Part shown: piece by piece, positions 24,270 through 37,137 of the stretch
Layout of the letters: every line of letters starts with the position of its first letter
How positions within the stretch are numbered: position 1 is the first letter of the stretch
From: Ursus arctos
Lineage: Eukaryota; Chordata; Mammalia; Carnivora; Ursidae
Direction of reading: 5' to 3'
Length of the DNA: 64,000 bases
Assembly: GCF_023065955.2 (NCBI RefSeq)
Contig: NW_026623089.1
Coordinates: 33,014,767-33,078,766, forward strand
Position numbers and translations under genes: made by a program
Notes under the pieces: generated by a model
What the model was told of the DNA's origin: nothing
The model's database searches: none
Seen by the model: only the letters and a program-made list of their open reading frames with translations

Positions 24270-25180
24270 CTTTACTTAATAATTTTGTGTATTTTCTCTT
24301 CCAAAATGTCTGCAATCCATCCTCTTCTCTTCATTACCACTGCCCAAAGTCAAGCTCTTTTTATCCTTCACAAAAAAAAGTTCTATAGTTTCTTACCAGG
24401 TCTGCCTACTTGCAGTATCTCATTTCAGTTCAATTTCCACATGACACAGAGCTAACTTTCTATGACAGATTTTATCATATCATAGTCCTGATTAAAAAGT
24501 TTCAGTGCCTCTCTATTGCTTATTAAATAAAGTCCAAGCATTCAGGAGTCTAACTTTTTCCAGATGTATCTTGCAATGCTTTCATCATGCATCTTGTAGT
24601 CTAGCTACACAAGACTGTTTGAAGAGTCCTTAGCATTCTCTCACCATAGTGCTTTTGTCTATGCCATTCCCTCTGCTCAGAATGCCCTTCCCTTTTTTTT
24701 TTTTTTAAAGATTTTATTTATTTGACAGAGAGAGACACAGCGAGAGAGGGAACACAAGCAGGGGGAATGGGAGAGGGAGAAGCAGGCTTCCCGCTGAGCA
24801 GGGAGCCCGATGCGGGGCATGATCCCAGGACCCTGGGATCATGACCTGAGCCAAAGGCAGACGCTTAACAACTGAGCCACCCAGGCACACCCCTTTCCCT
24901 GCTTTTGATGAAATCTTACTCATCCCTTAAGACTCAGCTCAAATTTCACCTCTGTAATAGTCAATCTCCTCAACCCCACGGAATGAAGAATTGCTCCCTC
25001 TCTACTACAAGTAATACATACTTATATAAAGAATTGTTATTAAAAAAAGAACTGTTATGTTCTATTATAGTTATTTACATGTCTGCCTCTTCCCAACCAG
25101 ATTATGAGATCTTTGAAGCTTGATTCATCCTGGATTTTTCAGTATATACCAGGTAATAGGTTCTTATTAAACATTTAAAT
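24270..25180 (+). repeat. LINE-2 3' region, split by a SINE
   Basis: TTTCAGTGCCTCTCTATTGC, TTAAATAAAGTCCAAGCATT, GCCATTCCCTCTGCTCAGAA, AAGACTCAGCTCAAATTTCA. A Can-SINE sits at 24692-24892. Confidence 0.78.
24692..24892 (-). repeat. Can-SINE in L2
   Basis: Head CAACTGAGCCACCCAGGCAC. Flanked by CCCTTTCCCT/CCCTTCCCT. Confidence 0.95.
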
Positions 25181-25609
25181 AAACGAATCTTCCTATGAAT
25201 CAGTTGGCTTTATATGGGAAAAAAAGTCAGTTGCAGACTGAAATTTTAACTCAAGCCAATTTAACTCACAAGTATGTGTGTCACAAGGAATATCAGCAAA
25301 AATTATTTAAGAAGACAAGTAAGCACACAGATGGATCAGTGCTAATTCTTTCCCCACCAGAACAATAGAACAAACAAAAACTAAAAGCACATGGTTGAAC
25401 GATGACAAAAACGAAATTATTTCCATCTTCCCATCTTCCCAACTTCAGTGAGATGTCCTTTTTGTTTCTACCTGTAGACTGACACTCTAAGGCCTAGGAA
25501 ATATATGTATAATGTTTTCACAAAGTAATGATGATGGAAAAAATTAACATTCTGCTTTCTGATCAAACCCAATTAAAGGAAAATCTAACTTAAGATAAAG
25601 GCCATTCTT

Positions 25610-25794
25610 TTTTTTAAGATTTTATTTGAGAGAGACAGAGAAGGGAGGGGGAACACAAACAGGGGAAGGGTTGAGAGAGAGGGACAGGCAGACTCCCCAC
25701 TGAGCAGGGAGCCCCACAGCTAAATCCCAGGACCGGGAGATCATGACCTGAGCCGAAGGCAGAAGCTTAACTGACTGAGCCACCCAGGTGCCCC
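25610..25794 (-). repeat. Can-SINE
   Basis: Flanked by TAAAGGCCATTCTT. Head is GACTGAGCCACCCAGGTGCC. Confidence 0.95.
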
Positions 25795-26295
25795 ATATAA
25801 AGGCCATTCTTGTTGCTTATATTTCATGCTCACTTCCAATTGCTTAAATTCTTTGACTTAAGCCCTTCTTAACTAGCTCAGGATCTCTGATGGTTCATGG
25901 TCTCTAATCCCTGCTCCCTGACTTCCTTGGACTCTGCATCTCTTGCTAGTACAACACAGACTATAAGATTTTATGTTAATCTCAAGAACCAGTCACAGTC
26001 TTTTAAGTAATGATTTCTGAGTCTCTTGAAGAGAAAGTAATTATTATGAGCCAATATGCCTTTATGAAGAATCAGAGTAGTATCATTTTCTTCCTTTAAA
26101 GGATAGACTGATTGATAAGAAAAATCCAATGGTCATTATTACCCCTCTATGCCAGCAAAGCATCTGACAAATTTGCTCATTACTTTGAAAAAAACCATGA
26201 GTTAGACTCAATTAGGGAATTAGTAACTGGTTGAAAAAAACTCTTAAGATACCCATACAATTCTGAATAATGGATCTAAGTCAATATGAAGGGAA

Positions 26296-26452
26296 GGTCC
26301 ATATAATGTGGTATTCAAACTTTACTGTGCATCAAAATCACCTAGGGGGTCTGGTACCCAGAGTTCCCAATTCGGCAGGTGGGACCCAAGAATTCACATT
26401 TCTAACAAGTTCCCAGGTCCTCATCTGGGGATTAGGTTTTAGAACCACTGAT
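26296..26452 (+). repeat. MER3-like hAT MITE
   Basis: GTGGTATTCAAACTTTACTG, TGCATCAAAATCACCTAGGG, CATTTCTAACAAGTTCCCAG and terminal TTTTAGAACCACTG. The ends are imperfect inverted repeats of the hAT-Charlie type. Confidence 0.65.
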
Positions 26453-26621
26453 GTACTGTATCTCATGATATAGATTTAAGGTTTTGTTCAACATTTTGCT
26501 AGTAACCTTGTTATATAAAAAGCATGATTACAAATCTGCAGATGATATTAAATTTTGATATAAAAAGACCTCAATAGGTTAGTTGTGAAACAAATCTTAA
26601 AATTTAATAGGGGTAACTTTA

Positions 26622-26833
26622 TTTTTTTATTTTTTATTTTTTTTTAAAGATTTTATTTATTTATTTGACAGAGATAGAGACAGCCAGCGAGAGAGGGAAC
26701 ACAAGCAGGGGGAGTGGGAGAGGAAGAGCAGGCTCCCAGCAGAGGAGCCTGATGTGGGGCTCGATCCCATAACGCCAGGATCACGCCCTGAGCCGAAGGC
26801 AGGCGCTTAACCGCTGTGCCACCCAGGTGCCCC
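26622..26833 (-). repeat. Can-SINE (young type)
   Basis: Flanked by AATAGGGGTAACTTTA. Head is GCTGTGCCACCCAGGTGCCC. Confidence 0.95.
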
Positions 26834-26908
26834 AATAGGGGTAACTTTAAAATCCCAAAACAAAAACCAACCACATAAGTATAGGATAAGAAAAACAGAG
26901 CTTAACAA

Positions 26909-26909
<1 letters not shown>

Positions 26910-26953
<44 letters not shown>
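26910..26953 (+). repeat. (CA)n microsatellite
   Basis: A pure CA run of about 22 units followed by GATAGAGAAAGAGATA. Confidence 0.98.
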
Positions 26954-26955
<2 letters not shown>

Positions 26956-28054
26956 TAGAGAAAGAGATATACACAAGTTTTAGAAGACTACAGCTTCAAT
27001 GATTCGAGAGTATACTCTGGCAACCAAAAAAGGTAATAATAGTTTGGGCTTTAGTAATAGAGTACAGACTATGGAATAATATATTTGATAGTCCAACTGC
27101 AGATTACACTGATTCCCCCCACACCTGGCCATCTCTGTAGTCAACTTTGGGTATCAGACATTAAACAGAAGGTAGTCAAACCAGTTTATTCAAAGAAGAG
27201 CTTTGGATCTAAAATCATATCACATGAGAACAGTAAGAGGAATTGTTGATGTCTGGCCTTCAGAAGATGTGAAAGTATGTAAGAGCAGTTTTCATATAAT
27301 TAGCTTGTGTGAGGATCTGTATTTTCTCTGTATGACCCTAAGCAGAACTGCCACATACAGACGGCATCAGACTGCTTATTATATCTGGGTGTCCAGCTGA
27401 GGAGAGGAAAGGGGAGCAAGGGAAGCACTGACATCTAGACCACATTTCATTTGATAAGCCATGTGCCCTGGAGGGGGTTGAGTCAGGCTGGAAAAAAGGT
27501 AAACTTTTTCTAATTCATATAAAACAGAAAACTCTGGAGGACTTTTTCCTTTTAGCAGGGATACCATTTCTAATTTGCACAAAGGCAGTGGTAACTGTAG
27601 CCAAGGCAGAACTAGTTCCATTAAGTTTAGAGAAAGTGATTTCACCTCACTGGAAGAAATTGATAGAGTGATACATTATATGGAAACACAGTTTGTGCAG
27701 AGTACTTAGTCCTCCAAACTGGATGTTCAAGGACTAGCTAGACAACTACTTGGCAGGGTTATTTAGAAAGGATTTCAAGATAGAGGAGTATGTGTGTGTT
27801 TATTACCAGGTAAGTGGTGAAACTCAATGATCTTTTAGCTTTTATGGTTCTACATCTGAATTACCTATCTTCTCCATATCCCAATTGACTCCTACAGTAT
27901 CCAGATCCCTTCTCTTCACAAATTTATGATGCATTTTAGCCTTCCTCCTACCTAGCCAAATTTCTCTTCTCCCTTCCCTGCCCCTATATGTATAAAGCAT
28001 ACACACTGCATTAATACTGAAAATAAAGTTCGTATTTTTTAAAAACTGCTTTTT

Positions 28055-28184
28055 GGGGCACCTGGCTGGCTCAGTTGCTACAGCATATGACTCTTGATCT
28101 CCAAGTTGTGGGTTAGGGACCCACACTGGGTGTAGGGATTATTTAAAAATAAAATCTTAAATTAAAAAAAAAAGAAAAAAAACC
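28055..28184 (+). repeat. Short Can-SINE
   Basis: GGGGCACCTGGCTGGCTCAG head, tail AAAATAAAATCTTAAATTAA. Flanks AAACTGCTTT and AACCTGCTTT. Confidence 0.88.
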
Positions 28185-30397
28185 TGCTTTCTTCCAGATT
28201 TAAAAAACAAAAATACAACTTAAAATAAGATGAAAACTTAATTCTCTTAACATATTCATTAGAGAAAAAGCTGTTTCATTTTTAAGTGATTTATGAATCG
28301 GTCACTAAATTCCTGACTGGGGGCAGAGAGTTCTTTTGCACCAGAAAGGGGGTGGGATAAACATGGGAAATGTAATGTTGGCTTGTATTTGTTCAGTAAG
28401 TACTAAATGCATGATGCTATATTAAGTAAGTAATGATTAAGTAATACATGATAAGTATTAAGGAGCAGAGCCAACCATAGGCATAATCTTAAAGGAAGCT
28501 GAATTATCTTCTGTGGTTTGTCTTTGAGTCCTGGTCTCTCCCCCTTTCCATATCTATAGTACTTGAACCTCGGCCCCCCATTAGACTGGGGTTTACCCTT
28601 CTTGAACTTAAACCTAGATTTCTGAGTTTGGGCTCATACTTAGGACCCTTTCTTGGTCTCTTCCAAGAGAATAGTGCTGTAAGAAAACATCAGCATTTTA
28701 AAAGGAGCCTTCAGTAATTCCACGCAAACAAGTCAACTAAAGGTACAAACTATCTTATGGAAAAATGGTACACAGAGAGACAAAGATTTTGGGGTTTATG
28801 TGACTTTCTGTAAGTACAGCTAGGCTAGCCTTTCATGGAGGGGGGAAGAGAACAGAGAGAAGATCTAGGTACCTAAAGTTGCCTAGCCAAACAGTAACTT
28901 CCATTTTTGAACAAAAAACCTGAGAAGACACACCCAAATGCCAATAGAGGGTTCAACCACCTGATTATTTTGCATACACATTAAAGATGTAATAATACAA
29001 AATACCTCAAGCAATATTTATGTAAGATGTTTACATATGTAATGTCATACTGGAATGATCTTAATAAGACAACCTTTACAGAACTTTCAAAAAAATCAGT
29101 TTCAAACTATTTGTAGAATGGAATAACAATTATTTTGAGCTTAGAAACTTGTAAAAAAAAAAAGTATTTTTTGATAAATATTTAAGATACAAAACAAATA
29201 CCATTTTATTCTGAGACAGATACATAATAAAGGTTTTCTTTTTTTCTTTTATTTTCTTACCAAACTAGTGAATAAATGTTTTCTAACTAGAGAAAATAGA
29301 AATGCTTCCTAGGAAAAGAAAATAAATCTACCTCTTCCCTAAGGAAAAACTTTATTTTCCTTTGTAAATAAGCATTTCTTTTTTTTTGAAGGAAATAGGT
29401 AAATTTTAAAAAATTTCAGACTTATTTTTTTGTGCGGTAAACACTGATCTTGACCAAACAGCTTACATAATTATTCTCTTTAATATTAATTGTTTTTCCT
29501 AGCAGAATGCCTTATACACAGTGGGCAGACAAATATTTGATATTTGTTGAAAAAAATCAGTCTTGCTTCAGTTGCAAAATATATTATTGCAAAATTTGCC
29601 TCAGAAAGACATTTTATAATCCTTCTTGTGCCCCACTGATTTTCAATTTATCAACAGTGGCACCTGACTGAATTGTCAACCAGGGATTTTCATCATTTAA
29701 TTGGAATGCCATTCACTTGAAAGCAATGTTTGAAAACTGCTCCGTATATTTACGTTCTATATTTAAAGAGTTATAATTTAAGGGTGATAAAACCCACATC
29801 CAGAAGTATATATTACAAAGCTAATAAACAAATAGCATATCCAGTTTTGAAGCAGACTGGCTAATGTCAACATGAGATTACAGAATCTGCTCGCATCTTA
29901 CCTAAAGAAAACAGTGAAAAACAATAGCAAAGGTAAAGGCTTAAGAAATTTGGGGGGAATGAGAACCAAAAATTCAGAATATAAAAGAAGCTTCATTTGG
30001 AATGCAGGGCCCTAAGATTATCCCTGAGGCAAATACCTAAAAAGCTACCTATCCAGAAAGAATGACAAACTTAGAATGATTTCATTCACTGATGACCAAT
30101 GTTAAGAGTGTCCTGGCAAGAATGACCAGAAAAAGGAATAAGAAGAAAAATGAATCATCTTTTCAATTATCCCAGTCTGTATTGCCACTTCAGTGCTTCT
30201 AGAGCTCTAAGACCCCTAAATTGAAGCTGAGATATTTTTATCTTCATGGAAAGAAGTTGCTTCAAAGGCTGCTGAAAATTTCCGATTCAGGCCTTTTCCC
30301 TCTCTTCCTGAACCACTCTTTTATATACCATTTTTTTCCATATAATTTAAATATCGATTCCTAGAAATGCATGAGATTTAACCAATAAGGTACTTAC

Positions 30398-30539
30398 ATT
30401 CACACTGTATGACATCTAAGTTAAATTGCTGAACGGCTCCCATGCTTATCTGTTTTAACTCACTGTCCAATAGCATCTGCATTAAGGATGTTGACAGGTG
30501 CTGGCAGGCTGACATGCAAGCAGTCTGGGCAACTTTCCC
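30398..30539 (-). CDS. EXOC6: EXOC6 internal exon, 142 nt
   Basis: On the minus strand the acceptor reads TTTGTTTTAAACAG, followed by GGG AAA GTT. The exon runs 142 nt to the donor GTAAGT (plus-strand ACTTAC at 30392-30397). It encodes 47 full residues, GKVAQTACMSACQHLSTSLM through FNLDVIQCE, and leaves one base (T) in phase 1. The T is completed by the first two bases of the 74-nt exon to give a leucine codon. The residues match EXOC6, the exocyst Sec15 subunit, and continue directly from the 180-nt exon. The exon is not a multiple of three, so skipping it alone would shift frame. Skipping it with the 74-nt exon (142 + 74 = 216) would not. An ATG seen upstream in the same frame lies in the intron and is not a start. 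Confidence 0.96.
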
Positions 30540-32270
30540 CTGTTTAAAACAAATATTAAAACCAAAATATAAATAAACAAATAAGCAAACACAGAAGTAC
30601 ACCATAAGTTATCAGAAAAATTATATACCTGACATTCTTGTTGTTGCCATTTTGGGGTACAACAGTGATTACTGGCCTTTCTATTTCTGTATTCTAAGCA
30701 GCTATGCCTTCTAGCATAAGAATTAAAATTAATATTCTTGTTTACTTGTCCTTCTCAGGACATAAATGTCATTAACATTCTAAATGAACCCAGGATAATT
30801 AAAAGACAAGTAAAAAACCCATGATTTATTATGTTAGATCTCTTGAAATGTCTCAAGTATTTTTAAAAATGCACATTAAAATATGGCATTTATGACATAA
30901 AATAATTATACTGACAGAACATTTTATTCATGTAATGCTCTTTAAGTTCTGCTTTATATAATTAGCCAAGCCAGAATAAAGGAAGTTAATAAACACTATA
31001 ATTTATTTTTACTTAAACTGTACTTAAAATTAAAAATATACTTTGAGTCATAAGTCCTTCTAATCAGAACATCAGTTTGTAACATAGCTTCAATTAGCTG
31101 GGGGGCTTACCTACCAATATGATTTCAAAATCATCTACAGATCTATATTAGTTTTTAAATTTAGAAATACGTGGTTAAATAAATTACGAATATTTGTGGT
31201 GTTCTTTCACTACATATATTATTGTAAAATATTTTCTACTATAATAAGCTCCTAAAAACTACATAAATTTTCAGTGATAGCCTTAAGGCTATATTTTCTT
31301 AAAAATGATAAAAATCAGTAAGTTTTAATGTTTAACCTCTAGATTACAAAGCTGAATCCCATTACAGTGTCACTTTTAGTATAAATTGTTTCTTTAAACA
31401 GATTTCGTATCCCAATTAAAAGTTTAAAATATTATGAAGAGTCTTTCATGTATAGTTTTCCAGTGTAATACTGCTCCTAGTATTGCTCTCTTCAACCACG
31501 ATCATGTGATTTGGTGATGGATTGACTCCTGTGATAGATTCAAAGATCTATGAAAATGGTCAGAAATAATGACTTGGAAAATGTGTCATGGTTTGCCTCA
31601 TTTGCATTAATAAATATTTACTCATTGCTATCAGATAATTATGTTTTTTACTACTTTCACAAAGGCCAATAAAGCTACAAAATCATGAAAAGAAATCTCC
31701 TAAACATAAATGTTTCACTAAATTGTTACAGGAATGTTTACAGAGTTGATCTGTTAGAAAAGAACATAAATATATTTTTAAGATGATTAGAACATTTGTT
31801 CATTAAACTACACATTTAAAACCAGACTAGAAACTAAGCAGCTTTTATGAATAAGTCTTTAGTATTTAGACACTATGCAGGGAAAAACCATATCTGAAAT
31901 AGAATCTCAATTTCTTAATCAAAAACTTTAGAGATAAAAGCCAGTGCAAACAATATATTTGACAGATACTGATGAACTGCCAAAAAAGAATGTAACAAAC
32001 AATGCAAAACCCAGCATGCTTCAAGATCTCTCAAACCCAAGAGGAATTAGTCTGGGAGACATGCAGCTCCATTCCACAAGCACCATAATATCAATATGAA
32101 TGGGAGGGGGACAAAAATGTAGAAAAGGGAGAAATCAATGGCATGTAATTTAATTACAATGTAATAGGCTTGAGAATACTTAATGGAAATGTGATTTTGA
32201 CCTAATGGAACAACTATTGCATTTTAGTTTCATGTACTTCTCCATCCAGTCAGCTCCATGTCCTACTTAC

Positions 32271-32291
32271 GTTGCCCCTATAATATACTAA
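32271..32291 (-). other. Candidate 21-nt in-frame microexon, weaker
   Basis: The minus strand reads TTATTAATCTGTTTTGCAG, then 21 bases, then GTAAGTAGG. In intron phase 0 the 21 bases give LVYYRGN with no stop. The TTAAT could serve as a branch point and the donor hexamer is perfect, but the last exon base is C rather than G. With roughly twenty GTAAGT hexamers on the minus strand of this window, a match of this quality can arise by chance. Confidence 0.22.
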
Positions 32292-34927
32292 CTGCAAAAC
32301 AGATTAATAAATTGCCCCCTAAAATTACTTTTATATTCATTTTGTAAGTAAACACACTGCACAATGTAAGTGGTATAATTTTAAGGTGACCTTTAAAATT
32401 CAACATGGGTTCAGATGTTACAAATGACTACATAACAGTAGTACTGGAGTCAAAAATGATGGTAAGAGTACAGAAATACAGGCTATTCCATAAACTTGGT
32501 AGAAATAGGTAATGAACACACACACATGAATTTAGCTTTTTGTTTAAACAACATATGTAATAATAAAACCCTAATACCAAATTTCTTCTGATTATGCATA
32601 TTAAGTACAGGCTTATTGTTCTCAAAGATCTAAGATTAAAATATTTATAAAATATTTTATAAATCTTCAAATGAAATAAATTCTTTCTATAGCCCAAAAC
32701 TAAAGTTAGTATCAAAGGTTTGGATTCTTTAAATATTTAAAAAGTTATATTCTATAAGATAATATAGTTTTTAACATGTTTACTTCCTAACTATAAAATG
32801 TGCACAAATATCCTTAAGTCCATCTATTACTTAGAGAGAAAATGTTTAACATTCCAAATATTTGCACACCCAAAAAATACCTTGGGCAATTCATTTCTGA
32901 TGCCTATGACCCTTGGTATACTTTGGTATAACCAAAAGACCCCTTTCTGAACATCATTATTACTAATACCGTGGACAATCTTAATATTATCATTTTCTAG
33001 AACACAATTAATCTAAGTATGTTTGCAATTATCTTTAAAACTAGACTTTTTCATTAGAAATTTTGTTTTTTAACAAACAAAACCAAAATAATTAATAAAT
33101 TTCAAACACCTAGAAATTTCTGCAGCCCTCATCTGAAAAATTGCAACTATTATTAACATTTTCTTTCTCTTTAACACAAAGTTCAATAAATAAGTAAAAA
33201 CACCTGCCAAACTTTTAAAGGTAACTACTTTTTTGCCCTCCTCTAACATTTTGCTAAAAAACAACTTGCAAAGAGAGAAAACCCTTAGACAAACTTCTTA
33301 GATTTCAAAGGAACTTGTAAAAGAGAATCTGCTGACATATTAGATCCTTTTTGCATTACCCAAAAGCTTTTCTTCTAAGAACAATTGTGGTAAGGAGACA
33401 TTTGGCTCCTAGGAAATTCCCAAAGGGTCAACCATATGCATCCTTCCATGGCACCTTCACAGTGCTGCTTTCTAGATCCATGTCTCAAAAGCAGCTTTCA
33501 TCATTTACTTGTGTGTCAGTCAATATGATTTATGGACTGCATTCAACAAAGTCAAAGCATATAGAATGAGAAATATGACTACAATCTGCTAATTTGTTTT
33601 GTATTGAGCCACTTAAGAGTCAAAGACCTGATGTCAGACTGAGACCAGCAACACAATTAACCAGTCGGTGACAGATTCATCCATCCTCCCTGCCAGGCTG
33701 TGCCAATCAAAGACAGCATGAGGCGACATTTGGTGAAATCAGTAAGAAAACTCATTCTCTAAGCAACCTATGTGAGACCTTGATTGACACTTTTTGAATT
33801 TAGTTTGTGGAACACAGCCACTCTTTACCCAATAGTCCCTCACTGCAAGCTGTGAAATAAGGCTTTTAATGCCAATCACAGGAACAATAAACCACAAACC
33901 ACCAACCCTTAGTTTAAAAGGAATCAAGAAAACACATCTGTTTGTATGTCAAGCCAAATTTCTAAAATAATTTACTATTATAGATTAGACTAAAGATATT
34001 CCATTTCCTTTGAAACACCACAAAATGACATGGTAACAAAAATACAGCAGATTTTATTAGATTATGGCTCAAAACTGTTTTGGTTTCAAAGTAATGTTTT
34101 GATAGATCTACTCTAATATAATAATAGGAGAAATGTAGAATACTTAAAAACTAATTTGACACATTTAAATTTTCATTTGAAGTTTTCATTTCTGTCTCAC
34201 CATTCTCTTATTTCAAAGATCTAATATAAAAAGAAAGGTCTGATTTCAACAGTAATTATTTGAAAGCATTTTTCAGTCTGCTTTCATTCTCTCTCAACTA
34301 CATTTAACATAAAAATGTGCTCTTGAAATCACAACCATTCTTTCTGTATTGGTCTCCCTTCCTTAATGATCCCAGGAGAATCCATTTTACTTTATTTATA
34401 TTCCCACAAAAGGTCAACTTTGCACAATAAATGACTTTTTTATTTAAGTAAAAAGAAATATATAGACTCAGAAATATTGTGCATTGCATTTATTATTCTT
34501 TAAATTGATAACAGATTTTGTTTTAAAAGGTTATGTAACTCTTGTCAGAAAAATCTGGAAAATTGAAATACAATCATGGTCAATTTGAATATTAAATCTA
34601 ACACTGGCAAGAAAACGTATTAATTAATTCTGATTCTGTACAGCATTTTACAATTATTTAAGTTATTAATTTTTTAAGTTATTTAAATTAAATAAAATAT
34701 TGCCATATTATTCAAACTCACTGCCTCTCAGTTTGCTGCATAAATTTCACTTGGGACTGTGAAATAGTCTTTTCAGAGGAAAGGGAAAAGAAAAAGGGAA
34801 GCATTGATGAATTGGTCAGTCTCCTAAAGGCCCACAATGTATACAGCCTTTTTTAGACAAACAGACTGAAAGAGTGAGGTCTTTCATCAAATGTAAAGTA
34901 AACACTAGAATTAGAAATAAATTCCTT

Positions 34928-35024
34928 ATACGCAACTAATGAATCATCAAACTTTACATCGGAAACCGGGGATGTACTGTATGGTGACTAACATAATATA
35001 ATTAAAAAAAAGAAAGAAAGAAAG
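34928..35024 (+). mobile_element. Very short 5'-truncated carnivore L1 insertion
   Basis: The end motif CATCGGAAACCGGGGATGTA then CTGTATGGTGACTAACATAA is the 3' terminus of recent carnivore L1. An A-rich GAAA tail follows, and AAATTCCT-type duplications flank it. Fewer than 100 bases were inserted. Confidence 0.7.
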
Positions 35025-35715
35025 AAATTCCTAATTGAAATATGAAAAAAGATGCCTAGTTGAAAAGTAGATATTTTAACTTAAGAAATTTATTATTCTT
35101 CCCTCTGTTTTATATAAAAACCACTAATCTAAAGTTTTATTATATAAAACTACATCTTGCTCTTATGTACAGAATGCTATTAAATAAATCAGGAAAAAAC
35201 TATCTAAAGCATTAATATAAAACATGAAAATTTCCCCAAGATGACTTCACAAAGGCACAAAGATTCTATATAGTAAAATAGGCTTCTGGCTGAACACTGC
35301 AGCACTGACATATATAACACTGAAATGCCTCAGATTCCCAATAATACGGAATGGATGAGTTATAAAGGTTTAAATATCAAGATGAATTCCTTCAGTGAGT
35401 TTTAATAATAACTTTAACCCTATCTTGAAGACAGACTTTTGAGATCATGCCAAAAACATTCATAGGTCTACCAAAATATACTCAACTCTAAACACCTCTA
35501 ACATTCTCCAAAATACCCCTTTTACACTTCTATATTCCTTGCATACTCTTTCTGTCCCCACCTAAAGTAGCTTTAGCCCCAAAAGAGGTGGTTACCACAT
35601 CCGTTAACCATAGTCCCCGTAATGCAGTACGAATTCCCATTCTCCTCCTGCTTTTCTCCTCCTAACAATTCCAAATCAGAAGGATATGAGACAGTAACAT
35701 AAATGCACGCTCTTG

Positions 35716-35718
<3 letters not shown>

Positions 35719-35755
<37 letters not shown>
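35719..35755 (+). repeat. (CA)n microsatellite
   Basis: A pure AC run of about 18 units. Confidence 0.98.
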
Positions 35756-35757
<2 letters not shown>

Positions 35758-37088
35758 GATTAAATAGAACACAATTATCTTAAAGTTGGGGAAAAAATTT
35801 CCCCAAACTGGGAAAACGTTAGGACAGCTGTAATATACGGCAACTTCTCTTTCACTCAAAACTTCCTTATCCGAACCACTGGGCTGATCAAATTTTGGCC
35901 ACCTTTTTATTAAAAAAAAAACAAAACAAAACTTTTGAACATGGCCTTAGATGATATGTAATATCCAGACTTTCAGCTTTCTGCAGATATCACTGTTGAT
36001 GTCATGGCAGTTCCATGCTATCTTCCAACTCATTCCACCTTTAATAGGTGGGGAAAAAAAGGAAAGATAAGCAGAGTAATAAAAGCCTAGAAGAGGTCAA
36101 GGTTTTAAAGAAATGCCTCTGCTTCCAAGCAATTGATAGTATCAGAAATCAAGATAAAATGGTGAAAACTGCCTGCACTTTCGCCCAGACTGGCAAGAAG
36201 AGGAAGTTAGTTTATGCTGTGTGGGAGCCAACAGGGATTATTCCTGATTCTTAAATCTACTCGATAATAGCAAATTGGGCAGTTAGGCATATGTTTAAGT
36301 AGGGAAGCAATAAAATATTAAGGCTATATAAATTTTCTCACTTGGCAATTATAAGAAAAGCAGGGGAAATTAAAGATGAGCTCTAATTTTCCCCGTGGTG
36401 ACTGAATACTATGGCTAAGCCACAGAATTAAGAGCAAAACACTGGAGCATCCCAGAAACTGTTGTAAAAGCAACAGCTCTGTGACAGCAGAGTCATATCC
36501 TCATTTCTTTACATAAGCATCCAGATCAGAGTATCAGGGCTATTTAATCATTAAAATGTACTAGAGTTTGCGATCCCACTACAATTTAACATTTACAAAG
36601 AAGTTGCCAGAATTACTAATACGTCAGACAATATAAGTACTTTCCACATGATCACTAGTGAAATGGACAAAGTCACTCGAGCCAACTGACCCTTATTAAT
36701 ATATGTAGGTAGGCAGCTGACATATCATAAATCCAGCCATATATATACAAGTATAATGCAGAGCAGGCCTTTGTCATTCAAGGATTTAAATTTAGGTTTC
36801 GACTTTTTAAGAATCTCAGAGTCCAGTACAAGTAGGGCTTCATTTGCTGAGGCACAGATTTGAATAACATGCTCTGTGAAATGGGTATTGGCGGGTATTA
36901 GTCAAGAGACTGAATGCAAAGTCCCGACCTCCTAACGCAATGTGGCTTCTGTTAGTTGACATAGATAAAATAACTCTTGTTAAGGTCTACACTTTTCAGT
37001 TACATTTCATAGCATTTTCTGAAAGAAATTATATGGCATAGTAGTATTCTCAAATTTGAAAGTTCTCAAAGTTTTGGGGTATACTCAC

Positions 37089-37137
37089 AGAACATCCAGG
37101 GCTTTCTGAACAAGTAATTTCACGGGGCTGTCCTAGA
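37089..37137 (-). other. Candidate 49-nt cassette (poison) exon
   Basis: The minus strand has a strong pyrimidine tract, TACCCCAACCCCATTCCCAC followed by AG, then 49 bases, then GTGAGTAT. In the phase 0 intron it reads into TGA at the sixth codon, and 49 is not a multiple of three, so inclusion would end translation early. It lies in repeat-poor sequence. No homology is recognised. Confidence 0.25.

Larger units (their letters stand above)
14031..30397 (-). other. EXOC6: EXOC6 intron, 16,367 nt, GT-AG
   Basis: The donor GTAAGT follows the 142-nt exon and the acceptor T14-AATAG precedes the 74-nt exon; it is a phase 1 intron. It is the most SINE-dense part of the window between 16 and 27 kb. 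Stretches 14050-14670, 14880-16120, 19560-20085, 20760-21880, 22085-22480, 23730-24270, 25190-25610, 25800-26290, 26960-28050 and 28190-30397 contain no feature I can name. Confidence 0.92.

Noticed and set aside
29250..29292. 26-nt stop-free candidate exon on the minus strand (TTCTCTAG acceptor, GTAAGA donor)
   Set aside because: The length would shift frame in a phase 1 intron and the A/T-rich surroundings give no supporting motifs.
36048..36254. 68-residue plus-strand frame starting MGKKRKDKQS
   Set aside because: No recognised homology, antisense to EXOC6, and no splice or promoter support; likely chance.
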